A DNA stretch of 49,128 bases from Anaerolineales bacterium. Lineage in GTDB: Bacteria; Chloroflexota; Anaerolineae; Anaerolineales; DRMV01. Position 1 is the first letter of the stretch, and each line of letters starts with the position of its first letter. A model generated the notes under the pieces. That model was given only the letters and a program-made list of their open reading frames with translations. It was not told where the DNA came from and did not search any database. Shown one piece after another: positions 29,075 to 35,952 of the stretch. The translations under genes were made by a program, and so were the position numbers. The stretch spans positions 1 through 49,128 of the forward strand of contig JALWJZ010000052.1 of the NCBI GenBank assembly GCA_026996855.1, read 5' to 3'.

Positions 29075-30418
29075 ATGCCTTTGAATGACTGGCAGCCTTT
29101 ACCTATTGTTACCACGGGAGATATGTGGACGGCGGCGCAGCATAATACGTACATCAGGCAAAACCAGCAGGTGTTGCGAGATGCCCTGGCCCTGGGGCAC
29201 GGGCAGGGGAGCAATGTGGATATGGTGGATGGGAGGCATGGATACCAGATGGAGGGGTGGAATGGATATGTAGATTTGGACGCCACCATACCCGCCGGGT
29301 GGGTCACCATCGCGGAGGGGAATACGCGCAGAGTTGGGTGGTTTGAAATAGTTAGTACTAATCACGAGTATCTACGCTTGTTCGCTGGCTGGATGTATGG
29401 AGCACAGTACCACCCTCTCGGCGCTGTTTTGCGCGAGTGGGCACGGGTCCGGTACTGGCGCGAGGACGAGTCCAATCCCTCCTACTGGACAATACGTGGG
29501 ATACGCATCATCCGACCAGACAGCAACCCTGTGTACGGCATGGCAAAGATTCAGGTGCTTTGGGGAGGCGAAGGATATGTACGCATCTATCAGTACACGC
29601 CCAACACGGCTGGCTGGACACGGTATGGAAACCAAAAAGCGTGGGACTTCGTAACACCAGTACAAGAAGAACCAGCAGGATATAGCGCTGTGAAAACGCT
29701 GTACCCCGGAAACGGCTCGTGGCGGCTGGCTCGCGCCTTTCCGGGAACGGGTGCGAGCGCGGGGTGGCAGTCGTGGAGCGAGATGCGCACTTTGTTCCCG
29801 CCGGACAATCCCAGTGGGTGGAACCCCGCAGTACTGATGGATGGAGATACGGGGACGGGCCTGGGAGCGCATGAAGAGGCCTACTTCCGAGCCACAGGGC
29901 AAATTCCGGTGAAGTCCGTCAGCGTGACCGTCCGGTATGACCACGTCACGGGTGGCGACACGGGCTACGTGTATGTGAAAGCCCGCGCTGGAACGTTCGG
30001 AGCGTGGACGACCCTGGGAACACTTTCTTTCCCAAGTAACGCCTTGACCACGCGGACACTCACGTTGTCCACACCGCAGATGCTGCGTGACTTCTGGCTG
30101 GATATGAGTTCATTTGCGGCCAATGCCTACCTTCGCGAGTTTCAGATAGAACTCGCGGCAAACGGCATTTGGCGCGGTATCCCCGCTGGGTGCAGGCTGC
30201 GACTTTATGACGCCGCGGACACGCTGTTGGAGGAAGTCCGAAATGAAACCTATACCTACGATGCTCCCGTGATGACCATCGCGGACATGGCCCAGGTGGC
30301 AAAAGTGAGCATCACACGCCCTGACGGTACGACGGCCTGGTTGGTATTTCCGACCTGGGCCGTGGATGGAGGGGCTCTGGTAAACGGAGATGTGCTCACG
30401 CTTTATACGGAGTATTAG
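29075..30418 (+). CDS. Tail fibre / receptor-binding protein
   Basis: 447 aa. N-terminus has the phage tail pattern W.PLPIVTTGDMWTAAQHNTYIRQNQQVL (residues ~6-34), found in fibres and putative receptor-binding proteins. The rest is beta-rich with many Trp, Tyr and Gly (carbohydrate-binding look), e.g. GWVTIAEGNTRRVGWFEIV and RDFWLDMSSFAANAYLREF (~340-358). No chaperone or autoprotease domain seen. Probably determines host-surface attachment. Confidence 0.78.
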   Translation: MPLNDWQPLPIVTTGDMWTAAQHNTYIRQNQQVLRDALALGHGQGSNVDMVDGRHGYQMEGWNGYVDLDATIPAGWVTIAEGNTRRVGWFEIVSTNHEYLRLFAGWMYGAQYHPLGAVLREWARVRYWREDESNPSYWTIRGIRIIRPDSNPVYGMAKIQVLWGGEGYVRIYQYTPNTAGWTRYGNQKAWDFVTPVQEEPAGYSAVKTLYPGNGSWRLARAFPGTGASAGWQSWSEMRTLFPPDNPSGWNPAVLMDGDTGTGLGAHEEAYFRATGQIPVKSVSVTVRYDHVTGGDTGYVYVKARAGTFGAWTTLGTLSFPSNALTTRTLTLSTPQMLRDFWLDMSSFAANAYLREFQIELAANGIWRGIPAGCRLRLYDAADTLLEEVRNETYTYDAPVMTIADMAQVAKVSITRPDGTTAWLVFPTWAVDGGALVNGDVLTLYTEY

Positions 30419-30428
30419 GAGGTGACGT

Positions 30429-30761
30429 ATGCCGAAGAAACAGTGGACATGGGTAGATGTGGAAAAATTCAAGAAGAAACGTCGTAAGGAAATCGCATTT
30501 GATTATGAGGGTGAGACCATCATGCTTATCGTTGATACACGCGCTCCAGCACAGCCAGGGGGACCGCATCCAGACGCTGAGATTGCATGGCTACGTCGCG
30601 TCATTTTGAAGTGGAACCTCGCAGAGAAAGAGGGTGATGAGTTTGAGCCGCTTCCTGTGCATGAAGAAGTGCTGAGAGAGTTGCCCCCCAACCTTTACCA
30701 ACGGATTGTGAGAGAAGTGCGGAAGGTTTTAAGTCCGCCACAGGCAGATGAAGAGGCGTAA
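30429..30761 (+). CDS. Small hypothetical protein at the end of the tail block
   Basis: 110 aa from ATG 30429 behind GGAGGTGACGT. Lys/Arg-rich start (FKKKRRKEIAFDYEGE), then helical and acidic. Lower GC than neighbours. It ends 20 nt before the convergent integrase end; AAGGCCTAAAGCCT in the gap could form a weak terminator. Function unknown; possibly fibre assembly or cargo. Confidence 0.6.
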   Translation: MPKKQWTWVDVEKFKKKRRKEIAFDYEGETIMLIVDTRAPAQPGGPHPDAEIAWLRRVILKWNLAEKEGDEFEPLPVHEEVLRELPPNLYQRIVREVRKVLSPPQADEEA

Positions 30762-30781
30762 GGACGTCAGCCTATCAAGGC

Positions 30782-31732
30782 CTAAAGCCTCCACCTGTCT
30801 ACCGGACTGGCGGTGCGGTGGGCTGTTTCCAGGTCTGAACGGACGATATGGAGATAGCGCCGCACCATGTCCAGGGAGCTGTGCCCCAGAAGGCGCTGTA
30901 GGGTAAAGACGTCACCCCCGTTCCGTAAATACTGGATGGCAAAGGTGTGACGGAAGCGATGGGGGTATACATTTGGAACGCCAGCGCGTTCCCCCAGGCG
31001 CCGTAACAGATGCCGAAGGACGGCCTGACTGAACGGACGCATTTCATTGGTCAGGAACAAAGGGTCTTCGGGCAAAGGATTTCCGCGTGAAGCCAGATAT
31101 CGCCAAAGGGCGCGTCGGGCTTTTCGACCCAGGTACACGAAACGCGATTTCGTCTTGCGTCCTGAGCGAAAGGCGCGGATAAAGACCGATCCCGTCTCCA
31201 AGTCAACATCTTGCACACGTAAGCGGCAGAATTCTCCGGAGCGGATACCTGTGTCCAACAACAAAAGCAGAATGGCCTTGTCCCGAAGGGCTGTGGGACG
31301 ACGTTGGACGTATCCTTTGCGTCGTTTGCCCCTGGCCTCGCGGGTATATTCGGTGGCCTTGAGCAGGGCGCGAATCTCGTGTTCGGTAAAGGGTTGAATC
31401 ACGGGGGCTTCGTATCGTGGCCGAGGCAAAAGAAGGTCTGGACGGGGAATACCCAGGGTATTATGCGCCCAGCGGAAGAAGGAACGGATTCCTTTCCAGG
31501 CGTTGTCAATACTTGCGGGAGCCAGGGGGCGTTTTCTGCGGGACGTGTATTCGGTTTGGAGCCATGCTATGAAGGCAAGCAGATGCTCTGAAGTGATGTC
31601 TTCTATGGGGATATCGCCAACTTGTTCGGTTAGCAGGTGAAGGTAGAAGCGGTAGTTGCTTATCGTGTTGGGGTTGTAGCCCGCTGCCGTAATCTCCAGC
31701 AGAAAGCCCTCAATGGCTTTGGACAGTCGCAT
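30782..31732 (-). CDS. int: Tyrosine recombinase (phage integrase)
   Basis: 316 aa. Integrates and excises the prophage at tRNA-Arg. N-terminal SAM-like core-binding domain (~1-95, TISNYRFYLHLLTEQ). Catalytic domain has R in DTGIRSGEFCRL (~165-176), HRFRH (~258-262), LLGHSS (~281-286) and nucleophile Tyr in MVRRYLHI (~289-296). XerC/D-like in length. ATG 31732. The likely SD (GGAGG) lies inside the 3' arm of a 12-bp hairpin, so translation may be limited while the hairpin is folded. It lies 80 bp from tRNA-Arg, on the same strand. Confidence 0.95.
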   Translation of the reverse strand: MRLSKAIEGFLLEITAAGYNPNTISNYRFYLHLLTEQVGDIPIEDITSEHLLAFIAWLQTEYTSRRKRPLAPASIDNAWKGIRSFFRWAHNTLGIPRPDLLLPRPRYEAPVIQPFTEHEIRALLKATEYTREARGKRRKGYVQRRPTALRDKAILLLLLDTGIRSGEFCRLRVQDVDLETGSVFIRAFRSGRKTKSRFVYLGRKARRALWRYLASRGNPLPEDPLFLTNEMRPFSQAVLRHLLRRLGERAGVPNVYPHRFRHTFAIQYLRNGGDVFTLQRLLGHSSLDMVRRYLHIVRSDLETAHRTASPVDRWRL

Positions 31733-31740
31733 AAGACAAA

Positions 31741-31775
31741 GACCTCCGTTCCAAGGAGTAAGGGGAACGGAGGTC
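31741..31775 (-). terminator. 12-bp hairpin between tRNA-Arg and integrase that contains the integrase SD
   Basis: Perfect stem (31741-31752 / 31764-31775), 11-nt loop. In the transcript direction the 3' arm ends GGAACGGAGGTC, then TTTGTCTT and the integrase ATG. It can act as the replacement terminator for tRNA-Arg (T-rich, though interrupted) and at the same time hide the GGAGG ribosome site. Confidence 0.75.
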
Positions 31776-31812
31776 TCCGGCCTACGTGTTGGTCAGAAGG
31801 ACGTTGATCTCC

Positions 31813-31867
31813 CCATGCCCCCGCCGCGACTCGAACGCGGATCTCCGGCTCCGGAGGCCGGTGCTCT
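31813..31867. repeat. attR: 55-bp core shared with attL, inside the intact tRNA-Arg
   Basis: Identical to 2730..2784. Here it is joined to the tRNA 5' part (31868-31888), so the phage copy restores a full tRNA gene. Confidence 0.95.
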
Positions 31868-31888
31868 ATCCGCTTGAGCTACGGGGGC
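31816..31888 (-). tRNA. tRNA-Arg (CCG), integration target, restored
   Basis: Acceptor GCCCCCG/CGGGGGC, D stem GCTC/GAGC, anticodon stem CCGGC/GCCGG around CTCCGGA (anticodon CCG), T loop TTCGAGT, discriminator A, no encoded CCA. Its 3' three quarters are phage-supplied. Confidence 0.97.
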
Positions 31889-31896
31889 ACGCCTGG

Positions 31897-31970
31897 GGCG
31901 ACCGACGGGACTCGAACCCGTAACCACCTGATCCACAGTCAGGTGCTCTACCACTTGAGCTACGGCCGCC
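31897..31970 (-). tRNA. tRNA-His (GTG)
   Basis: Acceptor GCGGCCG/CGGTCGC with the extra G-1 opposite C73 that marks tRNA-His; anticodon stem CCTGA/TCAGG around CTGTGGA (anticodon GTG). It lies 8 nt upstream of tRNA-Arg in the same transcript. Confidence 0.97.
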
Positions 31971-31982
31971 ACGGCACTCCCT

Positions 31983-32011
31983 ATTATACTCGGCCCCCTG
32001 GCTGTTGACTA
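31983..32011 (-). promoter_or_regulatory. Promoter of tRNA-His/tRNA-Arg
   Basis: On the minus strand TAGTCA (32006-32011) and perfect TATAAT (31983-31988) are 17 nt apart. The -10 ends 12 nt before the tRNA-His 5' end. In the lysogen this promoter also points at the integrase. Confidence 0.75.
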
Positions 32012-32047
32012 CCGTTTTTTCGCCCGGGGCCGCAGGAATAAAGAAGA

Positions 32048-32086
32048 GATCATGTTGCAAGCAGCGAAGCCCCTTGCAACATGATC
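32048..32086 (+). terminator. 14-bp perfect hairpin in the tRNA/DUF47 divergent gap
   Basis: GATCATGTTGCAAG (32048-32061) and its reverse complement (32073-32086), 11-nt loop, followed on the plus strand by TTTCTCTTT. It looks like an intrinsic terminator but no plus-strand gene leads into it here; it may insulate the DUF47 operon. The rest of 31971..32344 holds the two promoters only. Confidence 0.6.
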
Positions 32087-32270
32087 TTTCTCTTTAGACT
32101 GCCCAAACTGTACCATCCATGGATGGGGCTGGATTTCGGCAGCATTTGCATGCACCCTTCACCCGGAGGCCCGGAGAACGTAGAGAGAATTTTGGCCTTT
32201 TTCCGACAGATACTCCGAACCTTCCGTGGCCCTGACGAGCCGCTTGCGAACCAACATCCCGACCTGCGGT

Positions 32271-32279
32271 TGGTATAAT
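32271..32279 (+). promoter_or_regulatory. Extended -10 promoter of the DUF47 operon
   Basis: TGGTATAAT gives a TGN-TATAAT extended -10 with perfect core (32274-32279). No good -35 at 17 nt. An inverted pair ACCAAC (32250-32255) ... GTTGGT (32269-32274) overlaps it and may be a regulator site. Confidence 0.6.
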
Positions 32280-32344
32280 GAAGAACCATAGCGGGCTAAG
32301 GTTGGCTCCCCGTTCCAAAAACCGCACCGCCCCGGAGTTCTCTC

Positions 32345-32968
32345 ATGCCTTTCTTCTGGCGCCGGCGGAAGCCCAATCGTTTCCTGGAACTGCTCATTCA
32401 GCAGGCTCAACATACCCTCCAGGGGTTTCAAATCCTCCAGGAGTATATGCGCAATCCCCAGGAAGCCCTGGCTCGCGAGTTGAAACACATTGAAGAGGAG
32501 GCCGACGAAGTGCGGCGCATCCTCATTGAAGAACTCAATCGCTCCTTCGTCACCCCTTTCGACCGGGAAGACATCTTTGCCCTTTCCCTCACTGTGGACG
32601 ACATGCTGGACTACGCCTACACCACCATCGACGAAATGGAAATCTTTGACCTGGAACCCGACGAGCACATGTGTCGCATGGTGGACCTGCTGGCCGACGC
32701 GGCCAAGGAAATCCTGCGGGGTGTGCAGCGGCTGGACAACTACCCCGGAGTAGCCAATGAGCACGCGGTGCGGGCGAAAGCCCTGGAAAACCGGGTGGAA
32801 CGAGAATACCGCCAGGCCCTTTCCCATCTGTTCAAAGACCCCAAAAGCCTGGAAGACGTCATGGAAATCCTGAAGCGCCGGGAAATCTACCGACATCTTT
32901 CCAACGCGGCGGACCGGGGCGACCAGGCCGCCAACGTCATTGGCGACATTGTGGTGAAATGGATGTGA
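32345..32968 (+). CDS. DUF47 / PhoU-like protein
   Basis: 207 aa, all-helical, as in the DUF47 family related to PhoU that partners phosphate transporters. Seen: HIEEEADEVRRILIEELNRSFVTPFDREDIF (residues ~54-84 in part), where E.AD and TPFDREDI are family hallmarks, then LDYAYTTIDEME. No pit-type transporter gene follows here; instead it heads a signalling-like cluster. First gene of the coupled operon. Confidence 0.9.
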   Translation: MPFFWRRRKPNRFLELLIQQAQHTLQGFQILQEYMRNPQEALARELKHIEEEADEVRRILIEELNRSFVTPFDREDIFALSLTVDDMLDYAYTTIDEMEIFDLEPDEHMCRMVDLLADAAKEILRGVQRLDNYPGVANEHAVRAKALENRVEREYRQALSHLFKDPKSLEDVMEILKRREIYRHLSNAADRGDQAANVIGDIVVKWM

Positions 32969-33882
32969 TGGAAGCCTGGATCGTGTTCAATCCTTCCTCC
33001 AACCGAGGCCGGGCGGCCAGGCGGGAAAGACAACTCAGGACCGCGCTGGAACGAGCGGGCATCCCCTATCGGTGGATGACTTCCCAAAGCCGGGGCGAAC
33101 CCATCGCCCTGGCCCGGGAAGCCGTGCGCCAGGGCGCGCGCTTGGTCGTGGCCGCGGGTGGCGACGGCACCGTGGGCGAAGTGGTCAACGGCATCGCTCA
33201 GGCCCTGGGCTTCCAGGCGGAAGCCTGGCCTACTCTGGGCATCCTGCCCCTGGGTTCGGCCAACGACCTGGCCGCCAACCTGGGCCTGCCCCGAAGCCTG
33301 GACCAAGCCGTCCGGGTGTTGAAAGGGGGCATCGACCGGCCTATGGACGTGCTCCAGGTCAACCAGTGGGCCTTCGTGAACAACGCGGCCCTGGGCATGG
33401 AGCCCCGGGTGACCCTGACGGAGAAACGCATCCGCCGGGTGCATGGCATCTTGCGGTACGTGTTGGCTGCCTTTTGGGTTCTGGCCCGGCCGCAGCACTG
33501 GCGCGTGCGCATGACCTGGGACGATGGAGCCTATGAAGGCCCGGTCACGTTGATTTCCGTGGGCAACTGGCCCCGCACCGGCGGGGTCTTTTACCCCACC
33601 CCCCACGCCAACGGCTTTGACGGTCGGCTCACTTTTTTGTATGGCTACGTGCCCTCCCCCGTGGAAGTGCTACGCCTGCTATGGAAGGCCATGCACCCCG
33701 AAGGACGGCACCTGGCCTACCCCCTGGCCCACGAGGTGCACGCCACCCGGCTGGAAGTGACCTGCGACCCGCCTTCCCCCATGCACGCGGACGGCGAAAT
33801 CCGCACCGAGGCCGGAACCCGGTTCCGGTTTCGTACCTGGCCGGCGCGTCTTCCCGTCCGTTTATCGGAGGCAGCACCATGA
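32959..33882 (+). CDS. Diacylglycerol/lipid kinase family protein (YegS/BmrU-like)
   Basis: 307 aa from ATG 32959; ATG 32968 (TGATG overlap with the previous stop, MEAWIVFNP) is equally likely. Motifs: IVFNPSSNRGRA (~6-17), VVAAGGDGTVGEVVNG (~63-78) with the GGDGT nucleotide loop, GSANDLA (~101-107), and NWPRTGGVFYPTPHANGFDGRLTF. It probably phosphorylates a membrane lipid such as diacylglycerol. ATGA overlap with the next gene. Confidence 0.9.
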   Translation: MDVMEAWIVFNPSSNRGRAARRERQLRTALERAGIPYRWMTSQSRGEPIALAREAVRQGARLVVAAGGDGTVGEVVNGIAQALGFQAEAWPTLGILPLGSANDLAANLGLPRSLDQAVRVLKGGIDRPMDVLQVNQWAFVNNAALGMEPRVTLTEKRIRRVHGILRYVLAAFWVLARPQHWRVRMTWDDGAYEGPVTLISVGNWPRTGGVFYPTPHANGFDGRLTFLYGYVPSPVEVLRLLWKAMHPEGRHLAYPLAHEVHATRLEVTCDPPSPMHADGEIRTEAGTRFRFRTWPARLPVRLSEAAP

Positions 33883-34559
33883 GGGGCTTCCGCAACCTGC
33901 CTCGCTGGCTCATGCCCCTCGTCCAGCGTACTTTCGACTGGATTTACCAGCACGGCGATTGGGCCTACGACCCCATTTCCTGGTTGGTCTCCGGGGGGCG
34001 ATGGCAGGACTGGGTACGTTCCATGGCCCTATGGCCCGAAGCCCAGGAAGGCGCCATGGTGCTGGAACTGGGCGTAGGGCCCGGTCACCTGCAGGTGTAC
34101 CTGGCCGAGCAGGGTTTCACCCCCTACGGCATTGATTTCAGCCAGGCCATGCTCCGACGCGCGCGGCGTCGCCTCAAACGGCGGGGATATGCGTCTCGTC
34201 TGGCCCGCGCCAAGGCCCAGGCCCTCCCCTTCCCCACGGACACCTTCCCCCGGGTGGTGGCCACCTTTCCCTCGGACTACATCTTCGACCTCCAAACCCA
34301 AAGGGAAGTGTGGCGGGTGCTGGCACCGGGCGGCCGGTTCGATACGCTCCTCACCGCCGCGTCGGGGCTGCTTTGGGTGTGGGAACGCCTTTGGGGAAAT
34401 GGCAACCCCAACCATCAAAAAGCCCTGCTGGAAGAACGCTTCCAGCCCCTGGCGGACCTGGGTGCTCGGGTGCTGGTCAAGCGCTATCCGCTGCCCCGTC
34501 ACGCCTGGGGATGGGTAGTGACCGCCTACAAACCCCCCTACTCGGAAGAAACGCTATGA
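33879..34559 (+). CDS. Class I SAM-dependent methyltransferase
   Basis: 226 aa from ATG 33879. Motif I VLELGVGPGHLQVYLAEQG (~61-79), then YGIDFSQAMLRRARRR (~83-98), a post-I acidic residue, and motif IV-like TFPSDYIFD (~129-137), RVLAPGGRF (~146-154). Substrate unknown; the family is often annotated as a UbiE-type methyltransferase. Given the lipid kinase upstream, a lipid head-group is a possible substrate (inference). Overlaps both neighbours by 4 nt. Confidence 0.85.
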   Translation: MRGFRNLPRWLMPLVQRTFDWIYQHGDWAYDPISWLVSGGRWQDWVRSMALWPEAQEGAMVLELGVGPGHLQVYLAEQGFTPYGIDFSQAMLRRARRRLKRRGYASRLARAKAQALPFPTDTFPRVVATFPSDYIFDLQTQREVWRVLAPGGRFDTLLTAASGLLWVWERLWGNGNPNHQKALLEERFQPLADLGARVLVKRYPLPRHAWGWVVTAYKPPYSEETL

Positions 34560-35299
34560 TGAGTGTCCCGCCTTATCCGTCCCGTTGGGAAGTGCACCTG
34601 GCCGTAGCCAAAACGGCCAAATTCGGCGTTGGCCTGAGCGGCGACACGGTGGAAATCATCGAACGCCCCGACGGCGGCCTCTCCGTGGTGGTGGCCGACG
34701 GTCAGCGCTCCGGCCCTGCGGCCAAACGGGTGGCCAACCGGGTGGTGCGGCAGGTCATCGCCTTGCTGGGGGAAGGGGTGCGGGACGGCGCGGCCGCCCG
34801 GGCCGCCTCGGACAACCTGTACACCGAACGCCAGGGAAAAGTACAGGCCAGCCTGACCATCCTTTCCGTGGACATGGCCGCCCAAAGCGTGGTGGTGGTA
34901 CGCAACACGCCGCTGCCCGTTTTGGTACTCCGGGGGGAAACCCTGGAGACCCTGGACGCGCCGGCCGAACCCGTGGGCTTGCGACGCTACACCCGCCCGG
35001 TGGTGCAGGAGTATCCCCTGGAAGAGGACCTGTACGTGCTGGCCTTCACCGACGGCATCACCCGGGCCGGGGCACGCGCGGGCCGCACCTGGGACCTGCC
35101 CGCCGCCTTTCGCCGCGCGGTGGCCCAACACCCGCACCGGACCCAGGCCATCACCGACGCGCTGTTGGAGCAGGCCGTGGCCCTGGACGAGGGACGCCCC
35201 GGGGACGACATGACCCTGGCCCTGCTCCACCTCACCCGGCACGAGGCCGGCAACCGGCCACCGGTGCGCCGACTCCACGCGCAAGTGCCCCTCCCATGA
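34556..35299 (+). CDS. PP2C/SpoIIE-family protein phosphatase
   Basis: 247 aa from ATG 34556 (ATG 34559 also possible). Motifs VVADGQRSGPAA (~43-54), LTILSVD (~102-108), FTDGITRAG (~165-173) and GDDMTLALL (~218-226) supply the metal-binding Asp residues of SpoIIE/RsbU phosphatases. No sensor or HAMP domain is attached. It is probably the serine/threonine phosphatase of a partner-switch circuit, although no kinase or anti-sigma antagonist gene is in the window. Confidence 0.88.
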   Translation: MMSVPPYPSRWEVHLAVAKTAKFGVGLSGDTVEIIERPDGGLSVVVADGQRSGPAAKRVANRVVRQVIALLGEGVRDGAAARAASDNLYTERQGKVQASLTILSVDMAAQSVVVVRNTPLPVLVLRGETLETLDAPAEPVGLRRYTRPVVQEYPLEEDLYVLAFTDGITRAGARAGRTWDLPAAFRRAVAQHPHRTQAITDALLEQAVALDEGRPGDDMTLALLHLTRHEAGNRPPVRRLHAQVPLP

Positions 35300-35730
35300 A
35301 AGGAAAGGTTGCCGCCACCGGCCCGAAGAACAAGCCGCCCCCTCGCATCGGCCTGGTGGGGCCGTGCGGAGCGGGCAAGAGCACCCTGGCCCGGGCCCTG
35401 CGCGACCTGGGTTACCGGGTGCACCACATCGCGCAGGAGCACTCCCATGTGCCCGATATGTGGCAGCGTCGGGTGAGCCCCGACGTGCTGGTCTTCCTGG
35501 ATGCGTCCTTCGAGACCAGCACCCGCCGACGCAACCTGCACTGGACCCGCGCCCATTACGAGGCCCAGCAGCGCCGGCTGGCCCACGCCCGCGCCCACGC
35601 GGACCTCTACATCCGCACCGACGACCTGACCCCCCGGCAGGTGCTGGAGCGCATCCTGGCCTGGCTGGACCAGCAGGGCTACGCCCGCCCCCAGCCGCCA
35701 GGGCCGGGGGCGGAGAAAACCGGGCACTGA
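35296..35730 (+). CDS. Small P-loop NTPase
   Basis: 144 aa. Walker A GLVGPCGAGKSTLARAL (~19-35), a Walker B-like VLVFLDA (~62-68), and R/K-rich helices (STRRRNLHWTRAHYEAQQRR). It resembles a short nucleoside-kinase or nucleotide-loop protein. Function unknown. It ends the DUF47-to-P-loop operon, coupled by ATGA to the phosphatase, and may report nucleotide state to it (inference). Confidence 0.75.
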   Translation: MKGKVAATGPKNKPPPRIGLVGPCGAGKSTLARALRDLGYRVHHIAQEHSHVPDMWQRRVSPDVLVFLDASFETSTRRRNLHWTRAHYEAQQRRLAHARAHADLYIRTDDLTPRQVLERILAWLDQQGYARPQPPGPGAEKTGH

Positions 35731-35775
35731 GAAGCACTTCCATATGCCTGCCCACGTATTCGACAACCCTAAAAA

Positions 35776-35881
35776 TTGAAACCCCCAACGAGCCTCCTTA
35801 TGCTATAATCCCCGTAGAATCTTCGAATTGTGGCATTTGAATGCCACAATTTCTCACTTTTGTGGCACTGTACTGCCACAA
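35776..35881 (+). promoter_or_regulatory. Promoter and two palindromic operators before the DUF4143-type gene
   Basis: TTGAAA (35776-35781) with TATGCT at 17 nt or the nearby TATAAT (35804-35809). Downstream are a perfect 12-bp-arm palindrome (35826-35851, AATTGTGGCATT-TG-AATGCCACAATT) and a second one (35860-35881, TTGTGGCA-N6-TGCCACAA), centres 32 bp apart, about three helical turns. A weaker third half-site follows (ACGGCATTGTC). They lie in the 5' leader, a repressor-like position. Confidence 0.8.
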
Positions 35882-35952
35882 TTTTGCGAATTTACGGCAT
35901 TGTCATACCAAAAACGAGCCAAACAAGCATCTTCCGGCATGGAGCAGGTCCA

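Larger units (their letters stand above)
2730..31867. mobile_element. Integrated siphovirus-type prophage in tRNA-Arg(CCG)
   Basis: About 29 kb flanked by a 55-bp perfect direct repeat (2730..2784 and 31813..31867) derived from the 3' part of tRNA-Arg. It holds an integrase next to the tRNA, two repressor switches, replication, lysis, terminase, portal, capsid, tail tube, tape measure, tail-tip and fibre genes in standard siphovirus order. No transposase is seen inside. Only one small gene shows a clear frameshift (11885..12117), so the phage may still be functional. Confidence 0.95.

Noticed and set aside
35830-35952. Upstream GTG start for the DUF4143-type protein
   Set aside because: It would lie inside the first palindrome and lacks an SD; ATG 35953 has GGAG at the right distance and matches the family start.
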